NCBI RefSeq assembly: GCF_000525835.1
Contig: NZ_AODD01000012.1
Coordinates: 62,001-126,000, forward strand
Origin: Listeria grandensis FSL F6-0971
GTDB taxonomy: Bacteria; Bacillota; Bacilli; Lactobacillales; Listeriaceae
Reading direction: 5' to 3'
Length of the DNA stretch: 64,000 nucleotides
Part shown: positions 48,211 to 58,456 of the stretch, piece after piece
Numbering within the stretch: the first letter of the stretch is position 1
How the letters are laid out: every line of letters begins with the position of its first letter
Notes under the pieces: model-generated
Database searches by the model: none
What the model saw: only the letters and a program-made list of their open reading frames with translations
Told to the model about the DNA's origin: nothing
Program-made: the position numbers and the translations under genes

Positions 48211-48455
48211 TTTCATCCTTTCTATTGTAATCTTTCCTAAGCATAAGCGAATTCAAATGGGGGCACCAGCTTTATTTAGTGTTATAAAGGACAAAAAAAG
48301 CTAGTGTTAACAAAATGTTCACCAAAAGAACAGTTTTCCACGATTGATTGTATAAAAAAACGCATTCTTAGTTTTTAAAATGGGATCAGCGGGTACAAGT
48401 AAGAGAGGTATATAAAATTTTTTTAAAAGAGAGAATTGAGAGGAGTTGGGTTTTT

Positions 48456-49478
48456 GTGAAGAAGTTCATGTTACTTTTAGTATTGCCAATAATGTTGATA
48501 GGGGTGCTGTTTCACCCGTTAAGCCCTGAGGCGGCCGCGAATTTCTCGGTAACGGCAGTGATTCCAGAGAACCAAATAGATAAATCGAAAACCTATTTTG
48601 ACTTGCGCATGAAGCCAGGTCAAAAGCAAGATTTAGAGGTTGTACTTAGAAATGATACAGATAAAGAGATTACAATCGAAACGAACGCAAACACGGCCGT
48701 GACGAATGACAACGGAATCGTGGATTATAGCCAGACCGATCCGAAGCTTGATAAATCCCTGAAAACACCGTTCTCCGCAATCGCTAAAACTGATGCAGAG
48801 GCTGTACTTCCCGCCAAAAGTAGCAAAACAATTAAGGTATCCGTGACGATGCCAGCAGAAAGCTTTGACGGCATTATTCTCGGAGGTCTACAGTTCATCG
48901 AAAAAGAAGATCCTAACGCAAAAAATGAAGATGGCAAAGGCGTACAAATCAAGAACCGTTACGCGTATGTGGTTGGCGTGCAACTATCGGAAAACGATAC
49001 GGTTGTAGAGCCTAACATGAAATTACACGAAATCAAACCTCAACAAATCAACTATCGCAATGTGGTGACGGCGAACTTACAAAATCCCGAAGCAACGATG
49101 ATTAAACCACTGACGATCGATGCAAAAGTTTACAAATCAGGGGACGATCAAGTTTTGCATCAAGCCAAACGTGATAATCTTCGCATGGCACCAAATTCTA
49201 ATTTTAACTACGCGATTGACTGGGAAAACCAGCCACTCAAAGCTGGAAAATACCGATTGAAAATGGTCGCTACATCCGGTGATAAAACATGGAAATGGGA
49301 TGAAGAATTCACCATTAAAGGTGACGATGCGAAGAAACTAAACGATACCGCCGTAGAACTTGAGAAAGACTATACGTGGTGGTACGTTGCAGGTGGAGCA
49401 TTAGCGCTAATTCTACTTGTACTACTAGCATTCTGGTTAGGAAAACGCTCGAAGAAAGACAAAGATAAAGAAGAATAA
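48456..49478 (+). CDS. WxL-interacting-type surface protein (DUF916/DUF3324)
   Basis: A GTG start at 48456 follows GAGGAG. The 340-aa protein has a signal peptide (LLLVLPIMLIGVLFHPLS), a DUF916-like Ig domain (FDLRMKPGQKQDLEVVLRND), a DUF3324-like domain (VVGVQLSENDTVVEPNMKLH) and a C-terminal membrane helix (WWYVAGGALALILLVLLAFW) with a KRSKKDKDKEE tail. This is the layout of WxLIP proteins, which bind WxL proteins and peptidoglycan. No WxL protein gene is in the window, but the divergent secreted SGNH protein is a possible partner. Confidence 0.92.
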   Translation: MKKFMLLLVLPIMLIGVLFHPLSPEAAANFSVTAVIPENQIDKSKTYFDLRMKPGQKQDLEVVLRNDTDKEITIETNANTAVTNDNGIVDYSQTDPKLDKSLKTPFSAIAKTDAEAVLPAKSSKTIKVSVTMPAESFDGIILGGLQFIEKEDPNAKNEDGKGVQIKNRYAYVVGVQLSENDTVVEPNMKLHEIKPQQINYRNVVTANLQNPEATMIKPLTIDAKVYKSGDDQVLHQAKRDNLRMAPNSNFNYAIDWENQPLKAGKYRLKMVATSGDKTWKWDEEFTIKGDDAKKLNDTAVELEKDYTWWYVAGGALALILLVLLAFWLGKRSKKDKDKEE

Positions 49479-49484
49479 GTAGGG

Positions 49485-49531
49485 AATCTGGATAATGACG
49501 GGAGGGAAGTACCCGCGTTATCCAGATTTTT
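49485..49531 (+). terminator. Terminator of the WxL-interacting-type gene
   Basis: An AATCTGGATAA/TTATCCAGATT stem with a TTTTTG tail just after the stop codon. Confidence 0.88.
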
Positions 49532-49569
49532 GTTGTAGGTCTTAAGAAGTGTCGTGCGCTGAGTTAGCA

Positions 49570-49815
49570 TCTAGCTTTGCAGGCTAGATCTTCGGAGCTT
49601 TCACCCCCTCCGCAAAAATCAAAAGAGGATTTTTACTGCGGGGCCTCCAAGCTCTGTCAGATCTGGACGAGCTTGCTTAGCTTTTCTGTGTGTCTAGCTT
49701 CGCAGGCTAGATCTTCGGAGCTTTCATCCCCTCCGCAAAAATCAAAAGAGGATTTTTACTGCGGGGCTTCCAAGCACTGTCAGATCTGGACGAGCCTGCT
49801 TAGCTTTTCTGTGTT
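49570..49815. repeat. Two tandem copies of a 123-bp repeat
   Basis: Copies at 49570-49692 and 49693-49815 differ at only a few positions. Each holds a hairpin-forming core (CCGCAAAAATC with GATTTTTACTGCGG, bulged) and a CTAGCTT...GGCTAGATC inverted repeat. It is intergenic, between the WxL-interacting-type gene and topB. An in-frame ORF across it is a by-product of the repeat (123 is divisible by 3). Confidence 0.92.
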
Positions 49816-49854
49816 AAAATAAACGTATCTCATAATCCAGAAAGGAATTTTAAT

Positions 49855-51998
49855 ATGACAAAAACAGTAGTTTTAGCAGAGAAGCCTTCTGTTGGGAAAG
49901 ATATTGCGCGCGTTCTTGGCTGTAAACAGGGCAAGAGCGGGTACTTGGAAGGCTCGAAATATATCGTTACTTGGGCGCTGGGGCACTTGATCACGCTCGC
50001 TGATCCAGAGAATTACGACGCCAAATATAAATCGTGGAACATGGAAGACCTGCCAATGCTCCCGCAAAAAATGAAACTCGTCCCAATCAAGCAAACGCGT
50101 AAACAATACGAAACGGTAAAAAGCTTGATGACGCGTAAAGATGTAAGCGACATCGTGATTGCGACAGATGCTGGGCGCGAAGGTGAACTCGTGGCGCGCT
50201 GGATTATCGAGTACGCCAAAGTGAAGAAGCCAATTAAACGTTTATGGATCTCATCTGTGACGGACAAGGCGATTCGTGAAGGGTTCAGCAAGTTACAACC
50301 TGGCAAAGCTACGAAAACCTCTATCGTTCGGCAGAAGCGCGTTCAGAGGCTGATTGGGTGGTTGGAATCAATGCCACACGAGCCTTAACGACGAAGTACA
50401 ATGCCCAACTATCTTGTGGTCGTGTGCAAACGCCGACGCTTGCGATGATTGCCGGGCGCGAAGAAGAAATTCGCCAATTTAAGCCGAAAGAATTTTATCA
50501 GTTGACCGCGGTGACGGAGCAAGGGAGTTTTGCTTGGAGCAAAGGCCAGACGTTCGACGAAGCCGAGGCTGAGAAAATTGCGCGGAGCTTGAACGGCAAG
50601 GAAGCCTGATTACCGATGTAGCCGTGAAGGAGAAGAAAACACACGCGCCAGGTCTGTACGATTTGACCGAGCTGCAACGTGACGCCAACAAACGCTTTGA
50701 TTTTTCCGCAAAAGAAACGCTGAACATTATGCAAACCCTTTACGAACGCCACAAAATTCTGACGTATCCACGTACCGATTCGCGTTTTATTTCGGATGAT
50801 ATCGTACCAACGCTGAAGGAGCGCGTCGAGGCCTGTGGTATCGGCCCATACGCGAAACCTGCTCGTGCTGTGGCATCTAAGCCGATCAAGGCAAACAAAT
50901 CATTTGTTGATAATAGCAAAGTAAGCGATCACCACGCGATTATCCCGACCGAAGAAACGCCGAGTCTATCCGACTTAAATGACCGCGAACGCAAAATTTA
51001 TGACCTCGTTGTGAAGCGTTTCTTAGCCGTGTTATCTGCACCATTTGTGTATGAAGAAACCGCTGTACAAGCTAAAATTGGGGCTGAAACATTCGGTCTC
51101 AAAGGCAAAGTCGTGAAATCACTTGGTTGGAAAGCGGTTTACAATGAAGACAACGACACAGACACCGTGACAAAGCTGAAAAAAGGAGAGCAGCTAAAAG
51201 TTCGCGACATCCAGATTCAAACTGGCAAAACAAAGCCACCCGCTCGTTTCAATGAAGCAACACTACTTTCTGCGATGGAAAACCCAAGCTTATCTAGTGG
51301 TAAAAAAAGATCTGGCGAAAACGCTCGGAGAAACCGGCGGACTCGGTACCGTTGCGACACGCGCCGATATTATCGAGAAACTTTTCAACAGTTTTTCCCT
51401 AGAAAAGCAAGGCAAAGACATCATGATCACCTCCAAAGGTCGTCAGTTGCTCGACCTTGTTCCCGCTGATTTGAAATCACCAGAACTTACTGCAATTTGG
51501 GAGCAAAAACTATCTAAAATCGCAAAAGGTCAGCTAGATAAAACGACATTTACGAATGAAATGCGCGACTACGCCAAAAAAGCCGTGACGGAAATCAAGC
51601 AAAATGATAAGAAATTCAAGCATGATAATATCACATCAACAAAATGTCCAGATTGCGGTAAACTAATGCTTAAAGTCAAAGGAAAGCGGGGCACGATGCT
51701 CGTGTGCCAAGACCGCGAATGTGGGCACCGTGAATCCGTTGCTAGAACAACAAACGCCCGCTGTCCCGTTTGCCATAAACGGATGGAATTACGCGGAGAA
51801 GGCGATAAACAAATTTTCACGTGCTCCTGTGGTCATCGCGAAAAACTGTCAGCATTCAACGCTCGCCGAGGCAACGAAAAGAATAAAAACGTCTCGAAAA
51901 GCGAAGTTGCAAACTATATGAAGAAGCAAAATAAACAAGAAGAAGAGCCATTCAATAACCCAATGGCAGAAGCATTAGCGAAATTGAAGCTGAAGTAA
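49855..51998 (+). CDS. topB: DNA topoisomerase III (three frameshifts)
   Basis: Type IA topoisomerase with the Toprim start [34 protein letters not shown] and the active-site [12 protein letters not shown]. Single-base errors break it three times: a missing T near 50310 (corrected [20 protein letters not shown]), a missing base near 50606 (corrected [15 protein letters not shown]), and an extra A in the seven-A run 51302-51308 (corrected [14 protein letters not shown]). Each repair restores family sequence. The C-terminal part has cysteine pairs ([19 protein letters not shown]) of zinc-ribbon type. Corrected length about 714 aa. It decatenates replication intermediates and works with RecQ, encoded 4 kb upstream. 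Confidence 0.92.
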
Positions 51999-52005
51999 GA
52001 GCAGG

Positions 52006-52049
52006 ATACACATCCAAACCTAGAAATGGGCTAGGATGTGTATTTTTTT
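52006..52049 (+). terminator. topB terminator
   Basis: An ATACACATCC/GGATGTGTAT stem followed by seven T. Confidence 0.9.
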
Positions 52050-52116
52050 CATGCGCTTCTTGAAATTGGTAATGGACTAGATAATTAGATACAGTAGTAA
52101 ATAGTTCTTTAGGGAC

Positions 52117-52145
52117 TTGTTAAAGCGAACGTATGTTTGTATACT
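52117..52145 (+). promoter_or_regulatory. SOS promoter of yolD-uvrX with LexA box in the spacer
   Basis: TTGTTA (52117-52122), 17 bases, TATACT (52140-52145). The spacer contains CGAACGTATGTTTG (52126-52139), which fits the Gram-positive LexA/DinR consensus CGAACRNRYGTTYC except for the last base. Confidence 0.88.
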
Positions 52146-52213
52146 GTTATATATAGTGGTGGAGACAAGACATGGAAAATATCACCCAACCAATAAACCG
52201 GAGGCGATTGATC

Positions 52214-52552
52214 ATGTCCTACACAGATCGAGGAATGAAGAAGTGGGGCGGCTTTATATTAAGTGAGCACACAGCACATATGGAGCAAGCGAACAAGACT
52301 CCAGAGTGGAAAGAAGCGATGAGTGAAGAACAAATTGAGTCCATTCTACAGCACGCAACTTCCCAACGCGTCATGTTAGCAATTCAAGAATATCAAGCTA
52401 TCGGTGTCGATGCACAGGCGGATATTATTGGGCAATTAATTGGGATAGAAGGCAACAGTATTTACATTCGAACGAGTACAGGAATCTCTGCGACGGAACT
52501 TGCGAATATTCGCCATATTGAGGAGAGGCGGCTTGAGAAATGGTTCAGTTAA
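52214..52552 (+). CDS. YolD-like protein
   Basis: ATG 52214 (MSYTDRGMKKWGGFILSEHT) is behind GGAGG and gives the usual YolD start (DRG.KKW..F); a longer frame from ATG 52172 also has a GGAG box and cannot be excluded. The 112-aa protein ends in an Sm-like fold region (DIIGQLIGIEGNSIYIRT). YolD-like proteins are nearly always encoded before UvrX/DinB-type polymerases and are part of the SOS response; their role is thought to be modulation of the polymerase. The gene overlaps the start of uvrX by 13 bases and is preceded by a LexA-controlled promoter. Confidence 0.85.
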   Translation: MSYTDRGMKKWGGFILSEHTAHMEQANKTPEWKEAMSEEQIESILQHATSQRVMLAIQEYQAIGVDAQADIIGQLIGIEGNSIYIRTSTGISATELANIRHIEERRLEKWFS

Positions 52553-53818
52553 TAGACTATGATAGCGCCCCGAAACGCGATATTTTATGCATCGATGTAA
52601 AAAGCTTTTTTCGCGTCTGTTGAATGTGTTAAACGACGCTTAAACCCGTTAGAGGCTTATTTAGTTGTGATGAGCAATCAAGAAAATCAAGGAGGCTTAG
52701 TCCTTGCCGCAACACCGAGAATGAAAGATGCATTCAATATCAAAACAGGATCGAGACGCTATGAAATCCCAGAAGATTCGCGTATTGTGGTGGCGGAACC
52801 AAGAATGAAGCTTTATTTGCAAGTGAATGAAATGATTATCGCAATATTTAAGCGTTACGTGGCGCCAGAACACTTGCTGATTTATTCCATTGATGAGGCG
52901 ATTTTAGACGTATCGTATTCACATAGCCTATTTGGAGATACCATGACGATTGCGAAGCGGATTCAGCAAGATATTTTAACGGAATTGCGACTTTACGTCA
53001 CTATCGGTATCGGCGATAATCCATTGCTAGCCAAAGTAGCATTAGATGTGGAAGCAAAACATCAACAAAGTGGAATAGCAGAGTGGCGCTACGCAGATGT
53101 TCCCAGCAAGTTATGGCGTGTGAAGCCAATGACAGAAATGTGGGGCATTGGCCGAAGAACAGAAGTACAATTGAATCGGTTGGGAATATATACAATATAT
53201 GACTTAGCGCATACAGAACCCAACCTATTACGTCACGCGATGGGTCTCGTTGGCGAAGAGCTTTTTTATCATGCGAATGGTATTGACCACACGGATTTGG
53301 CAGAGAAGTACGTCCCATTGTCGAAAAGCTTTGGCAAGAGCCAGATATTAGAACGAGATTATTCAGATCATCTGGAAGTAGAGATTGTTATCCGTGAAAT
53401 GGTGGAGGATATAGCAATGCGTTTGCGACGAGAGCAGGTTGAAACGGCTGTCGTTCATTTGTCGATCGGTTATAGCCGCTATAGCGTATTCAAAGGATTC
53501 GGAAATCAGATGAAAATTCATCCCACGGATAGTAGCAAGAAATTAATTGCTTACGTGCTTTATTTGTTCCGGAAGCATGTTGCGAATGAACCAATTCGAA
53601 GCCTATCTGTCCAATTGGGGAAGATTCGTTATAAAGAAGGAACCCAGTTAAACTTATTTGAAAGTGCCGTTCAAACTGTGAATCAAGAGCAATTGGAACG
53701 AACTATCGATAAAATCCGCGATCGTTACGGCTTCCAATCATTAATGCACGCAAGTAGCTTAGCGAGTGGAGCGACAGGGATGCGACGGGCAACTTTGGTT
53801 GGTGGGCATAAGGGTTGA
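52540..53818 (+). CDS. uvrX: UvrX/UmuC-type Y-family DNA polymerase (one frameshift)
   Basis: ATG 52540 overlaps the yolD end, with GAGGAGAGG upstream. It begins MVQLIDYDSAPKRDILCIDV and breaks in a six-T run at 52606-52611. Removing one T gives KSFFASVECVKRRLNPLEAY, the conserved metal-site and nucleotide-binding segment of Y-family polymerases. The rest shows YSIDEAILDVS (catalytic SIDE), the helix-hairpin-helix WGIGRRTEVQLNRLGI and the little-finger domain. Corrected length about 425 aa. It performs error-prone translesion synthesis under LexA control. The frameshift is likely a sequence error. Confidence 0.9.
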
Positions 53819-53945
53819 CTGGCTAAATTACACGAAATAATTCTATTTTTTAGCTATACTAGTCAATACTGTGAACCAACGGACAAATTTTTTTATTCTA
53901 TTTAGATAAAGAAATGGTGCAAAACTAGCCTAAAAGTACAAAGCT

Positions 53946-53974
53946 TTCTTAGCATATTGGGTGTAAAATATAAT
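53946..53974 (+). promoter_or_regulatory. Promoter of the cupin gene
   Basis: A perfect TATAAT (53969-53974) with a weak TTCTTA 17 bases before it. The Crp/Fnr-type palindrome overlaps its -10 end. Confidence 0.5.
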
Positions 53975-53995
53975 TTGTGAATATAATCACAAATT
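53972..53995. promoter_or_regulatory. Crp/Fnr-type operator
   Basis: AATTTGTGA-N6-TCACAAATT is a perfect 9-bp inverted repeat containing TGTGA-N6-TCACA, the half-site pattern of Crp/Fnr-family regulators. It starts inside the -10 box, a place that suits repression. Confidence 0.7.
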
Positions 53996-54013
53996 CGAGA
54001 GGAGTTGCTATTA

Positions 54014-54397
54014 ATGATATTTGCGAAAAAAGTACAAGATTATCAAAATCGTATTTTTAATGTAAATGAAATCAAGTCTTTCGATAATGCCCAAGCTAAG
54101 AAAAATATTTTTTATGAAACTGGACAAACAGTTGGAGCTGTATGGTGTTTAAAGCCTGGACAAGAACTCTATTTTCATTCCCACAAACAAGCGGATGATA
54201 TTTGGATTTGCATCGACGGTGATTCAGGAACATACTACCCTGAATGCGGGGAATCGGTTGAAATCTCAAAAGGTATGGTGTGCGTAGCAAGACCAGGCGA
54301 GAAGCATGGTATGAAGAACACTGGCACAACAGACTTTGTATTTATTGGAATCGCAGGACCGGTACCATTGGATTTAATTTTGCATGAGCATGAATAG
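54014..54397 (+). CDS. Small cupin-domain protein
   Basis: ATG 54014 (MIFAKKVQDYQNRIFNVNEI) has GAGGAG upstream; the TTG at 54005 is less likely. The 127-aa single-domain cupin has motif 1 KPGQELYFHSHKQADDIWIC (HxH) and motif 2 VARPGEKHGMKNTG with a further histidine, so metal binding is expected. It may be a small-molecule sensor, isomerase or dioxygenase; the substrate is unknown. A Crp/Fnr-type palindrome in its promoter suggests redox, oxygen or metabolite control. It stands alone. Confidence 0.82.
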   Translation: MIFAKKVQDYQNRIFNVNEIKSFDNAQAKKNIFYETGQTVGAVWCLKPGQELYFHSHKQADDIWICIDGDSGTYYPECGESVEISKGMVCVARPGEKHGMKNTGTTDFVFIGIAGPVPLDLILHEHE

Positions 54398-54486
54398 TGA
54401 TAATTATATATAAAATAGGTGAATCAATGTTAAAGTCACCCGAAACGTGCTACTATAGACTTTGCACAAAGAAGGGGGGCTATGAT

Positions 54487-54863
54487 ATGAACATCATTAT
54501 TGCATTATTAGCAGGTTTGATTGCATTTGCTGTCGGAGCTTTATGGTACACAGTACTTTTGGCAAGGCCTGGATGAAAGCGGTGGGTCTAGATGAAGAAA
54601 CCATTCAAAAAGGATCGCCGGTAACGCCGATGATTGTTACGCTTCTTGTGGAAATGGCAGTAGCTCTGATTGTTAGCTTTATTTTAATTCATTTAGATTT
54701 GGATATCTATATTGGTGGTTTGTTAATTGCTGCAGCCGCGATTTTATCCGCAATCAAAAACTATGTATTCGAAATGAAGCCATTTAAGCTGATTCTGATT
54801 AATGAGAGCTATAAATTAGTTACGATTATGATTATGACTGCAAGTGTTGCGTTTTTTGGATGA
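54487..54863 (+). CDS. DUF1761-like membrane protein (one frameshift)
   Basis: ATG 54487 behind AAGGGGGG starts MNIIIALLAGLIAFAVGALW and YTVL, then loses frame at the four-T run 54557-54560. One more T gives LFGKAWMKAVGLDEETIQKG, and the frame continues to 54863. The 125-aa protein has four membrane helices and the WYTVLFGKAWM motif typical of DUF1761 proteins. Function unknown. The break is probably a sequencing error. Confidence 0.78.
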
Positions 54864-54987
54864 AGTTTCAATAAAGTAGAGTATTTCTGATGCAAAATCG
54901 GGGATGCTCTGTTTTTTATTACGCGCTTTCCTTGACTCCGGCACAAGAATACGAAACAATAATATAGAGATAGCAATAGAAGGAGGT

Positions 54988-55003
54988 TGTTTCACGTGAA
55001 ACA
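54988..55003. promoter_or_regulatory. parS site (16/16) covering a start codon
   Basis: An exact TGTTTCACGTGAAACA placed directly behind AAGGAGG. Its central GTG (54996) is the best start codon of the hydrolase gene. Confidence 0.93.
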
Positions 55004-56693
55004 TTGCAAAATTAAGATTGAAAAAGATGTTCCAGCAAAAATGCGGGATGGTATAACATTGTATGCGGATGTTTATCGTCCAGATACGGACGGCGAATTT
55101 CCGGTTTTACTAACAAGACTTCCGTACAGTAAGATTTTTGGGCTTCATTTTTTACGACCGGATGTGTTGGCGGAGAATGGATATATTGTTGTGGTTCAGG
55201 ATGTACGCGGGCGCTATACTTCTGAGGGGGAATTTGTTCCGTACATAAATGAGGCAAACGATGGTTACGATACGGTGGAATGGGCTGCAAGACTACCACA
55301 GGCAAACGGCAAGGTTGGCATGTTCGGCTTATCGTATTATGGATATACACAACTGCTTGCGGCCATGGCTGAACCACCGAGCTTAAAAGTCATTGTACCA
55401 ACGATGTCACAAAATAATATGACGGATGTCTTTAATGATCACGATGGTGCGCTAGAACTTGGTGCATGGTCGTCGTGGAGCATCGAATCGATCTTACCAG
55501 ATATGATTACGCGACATATTACAGATACAGAAGAACGAGAAGCGGTAATGAAACAATTAGAGAAGGATTTGGACAACTTAGAGGAATGGTATAAATTTAA
55601 GCCGATCAATGCGTGGCCACCGATTAAAAATACTGGTGCTATGCCATATTTTACGGAAATTCTTGATTATCCGCTAGATCATCCACATTGGCAGGATACG
55701 AGTGTGAAAGACAACTATGATAAAGTCAAAACACCAGGTCTCCACATTGGGGGTTGGTATGATTGCTTCCTAGACAAAACGATTGCGAATTTTCTGGGGG
55801 GACACAGACAAGACTTGGGAGATAAGCTTGTGATTGGGCCGTGGACGCACGGTAATTTTGTATCGATGATTGGGGATCGTGATTTTGGTGTTGCTGCAGG
55901 ATCTTGGGGTGAGGCAAGTATGCATGCGCGCCACCTCGAGTGGTTTAACCACTGGCTAAAAGAGGAGCCACTACCTCATACAGCACCGATTCAGATTTTT
56001 ACAATGGGAATTAATAAATGGCAAAGCGCGAAGAATTGGCCGCTCGAAGACACGAATTTTACTCCGCTATATTTTCATAGTGATGGCAAGGCTAATACGC
56101 GAAATGGGGATGGTTTCGCAGATTTCAAACGACCTAAAATGGCAGAACCAAGCGATGTTTTTGCGTATGATCCTGAAAATCCAGTAGTGTCACATGGCGG
56201 TGGCACGCTTCACAAGGCGATCCAAGCCGACGGTCCGCGCGACCAACGAGATTTAGAGCTACGTGAAGATATTCTGTGTTATACAACGGCGCCGCTCACA
56301 GAAGAACTTGAAGTAACGGGGCCTGTTGAAGCGGTTTTATGGGCAAAAACGGATGCAGTGAATACAGATTTCACGGCTAAGTTAATCGATGTTTTACCTG
56401 ATGGAACGGCATATAACCTGACAGAAGGGATTATTCGGGCTTCCAAACAACATGGTGCTAAGGTCCAAAATGGTTTACACAAATACACTATCAATCTTTG
56501 GTCAACGAGTAATGTGTTTCTAAAAGGGCACGCCATTCGTGTGGAAATATCATCAAGTAATTTTCCACGATTTGATGCAAATCCGAACACGGGTGCCAGC
56601 TTTATTGATACGACAGAAAGTGTTATTGCGAATCAGATGATTTTTCATGATGCAGAACATCCGTCCCACATCCTGCTACCGATAATTAAATGA
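54996..56693 (+). CDS. CocE/NonD-type hydrolase (X-Pro dipeptidyl-peptidase S15 family)
   Basis: The alpha/beta hydrolase of 565 aa has DGITLYADVYRP, the oxyanion region VVQDVRGRYTSEG, and the nucleophile elbow GMFGLSYYGYTQ (Ser). IGGWYDCFLDKT includes the acid residue and VIGPWTHGNF the catalytic histidine. The C-terminal jelly-roll begins near residue 420. Such enzymes cleave acyl esters or X-Pro peptides; the substrate is not predictable. GTG 54996, nine bases after AAGGAGG, is preferred; TTG 54987 would add MFH. The start lies inside a parS site, so ParB binding could affect expression. No signal peptide. Confidence 0.92.
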   Translation: MKHCKIKIEKDVPAKMRDGITLYADVYRPDTDGEFPVLLTRLPYSKIFGLHFLRPDVLAENGYIVVVQDVRGRYTSEGEFVPYINEANDGYDTVEWAARLPQANGKVGMFGLSYYGYTQLLAAMAEPPSLKVIVPTMSQNNMTDVFNDHDGALELGAWSSWSIESILPDMITRHITDTEEREAVMKQLEKDLDNLEEWYKFKPINAWPPIKNTGAMPYFTEILDYPLDHPHWQDTSVKDNYDKVKTPGLHIGGWYDCFLDKTIANFLGGHRQDLGDKLVIGPWTHGNFVSMIGDRDFGVAAGSWGEASMHARHLEWFNHWLKEEPLPHTAPIQIFTMGINKWQSAKNWPLEDTNFTPLYFHSDGKANTRNGDGFADFKRPKMAEPSDVFAYDPENPVVSHGGGTLHKAIQADGPRDQRDLELREDILCYTTAPLTEELEVTGPVEAVLWAKTDAVNTDFTAKLIDVLPDGTAYNLTEGIIRASKQHGAKVQNGLHKYTINLWSTSNVFLKGHAIRVEISSSNFPRFDANPNTGASFIDTTESVIANQMIFHDAEHPSHILLPIIK

Positions 56694-56841
56694 TTTTATG
56701 ACTAAAGATCCTATGCGAGCTATTTAATTCATGATAGAATAGTGAGGTATCTCTAATTTTAAAGTACCTTTCAAGAAGCTAAGGGAGCTTGATCTTGAAT
56801 GTTAAATAATAAAAAAACAAAGAGCATGAAGGAGCGGTAAG

Positions 56842-58171
56842 GTGAGAATTTTTTCAAAACTAGGGGTTGTCTTTTTAGCGGCAACTTTGGCAATGAGCAG
56901 TTTAGTACATGGACCTGTGACGGCGGACGCGGCAGTAGCGCCTCCAACAGTTAATGCAAATGCAGCAATCACGATTGAAGAGTCAACAGGCAAGATTTTA
57001 TACGGAAAAAATCCAGATCAGCTCATGGGAATTGCATCAATGACGAAGATGATGGATGAATATCTGCTCTTAGAGGCAATCGGAAAAGGTAAGTTGAAAT
57101 GGGATGACAAAGTCACGATTTCTGATTATGCCTATGAGGTTTCACAAGATCGGGCGCTTTCTAATGTACCACTAAGACGCGGTGAGCAGTATTCAGTAGA
57201 AGAACTTTACCAAGCAGTGGCGATTTACTCTGCAAATGGTGCGGCGATTGCGATTGCCGAGAAAATAGCTGGTTCAGAAGCGAAATTCGTCGATATGATG
57301 TCCAAAAAAGCCGATGAACTCAAGCTTGGTGCGCATAGATTTGTCAATGTGAGTGGTCTAACTAATTCGGATTTAAAAGGCCATCATCAAGTTGGTGCAA
57401 TAACAGATGAAAACCAAATGACTGCTAGAGGTGTTGCGAAACTGGCTCAGGATCTCATTCAAGATTATCCAGAGGTACTTAAAACGTCTAGCATCGCCAA
57501 GAAAAAATTCCGCGAAGGCACAAGCGATCAGATCGATATGACTAACTGGAATTGGCTTTTGCCGGGCTTGATTTACGCACGAACAGGTGTTGATGGCCTA
57601 AAAACAGGAACGACCGATTACGCGGGACAATGTTTGACAGCGACTGCGGTTCAAGATGGCATGCGTGTTATTACGGTTATTATGCATGCGAATGGCGGCA
57701 CAAGCGCGCATGATAAGACGCGTTTTAGTGAAACCAACAAGATGCTCGATTTCGCTTTTAATAATTTTAAAGTGATGGAAGTTCGTAAAGCAAATGCGGC
57801 AGTGAAAGATAAAATTAAGGTTAACAAAGGCAAAGAAGATAGCGTTAATCTAGTAACGAAGGACGCCGTGAAAACAGTCGTTCCTAAAGCAACAACTAAA
57901 CCAAAGCTAGATGAAAAAGTAGCGTTAGATGAAAAAACATTAGATGCGCCAGTAAAAAAAAGACACCAAAGTGGGCACGATGGCTGTCCAACTTAAAGAT
58001 AGCGACACACTTGGCTATATAGATGGTAAGAAAACCGAAACGATCAATGTCGTGACGAAAGATGACGTTGCAAAATCAAACTGGTTCATGCTAACACTTC
58101 AAAATATTGGTGATTTTTTCACTGGTATTTGGGACTATATAACAGATGGTGTCCAAGGTTGGTTTAACTAA
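56842..58171 (+). CDS. dacA: D-alanyl-D-alanine carboxypeptidase (PBP5 type, one frameshift)
   Basis: A GTG start behind AAGGAG gives a signal peptide (LGVVFLAATLAMSSLVHG). The S11 motifs are complete: ASMTKMM (SxxK), YSANGAA (SxN) and GLKTGTTDYAG (KTG). The frame breaks in an eight-A run (57954-57961). Dropping one A gives KKDTKVGTMAVQLKDSDTLG and the C-terminal PBP5 domain, ending in an amphipathic membrane anchor (WFMLTLQNIGDFFTGIWDYI). Corrected length about 442 aa. It trims the last D-Ala from peptidoglycan stem peptides at the outer membrane face. A frameshift before the anchor would release the enzyme if real. Confidence 0.94.
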
Positions 58172-58181
58172 TATAGGAACG

Positions 58182-58220
58182 AAAAGCTAGATTCTGCATT
58201 CCGCGGAGTCTAGCTTTTTT
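58182..58220 (+). terminator. dacA terminator
   Basis: An AAAAGCTAGA/TCTAGCTTTT stem with a T-run. Confidence 0.88.
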
Positions 58221-58456
58221 GATGGAGAAAATTATAGAGTTTCCGCCACAATTTCGACAAGTCTTACTAGTGTTTTTTGCCTTGGTTCTACTAACTTAAT
58301 CCATAAAATCAAACGTATAATAATTTACTATTACTAAGAAGTGAGTCGGATAGAGTAACAATAATTATAAACGACTCAAATTGTATTGATGTTAAATGAA
58401 GTCTACTATATACTAACTCTAAACGAGTCGAAATACACAAAAAAGGTGACGGTCAT

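Noticed and set aside
49577-49822. 81-codon ORF across the 123-bp repeat
   Set aside because: It is open only because the repeat length is a multiple of three; no ribosome binding site, and the protein is a simple duplicate of repeat DNA.
49855-51998. topB as several separate small genes
   Set aside because: All parts join into one TopB after three single-base corrections, so separate genes are not real.
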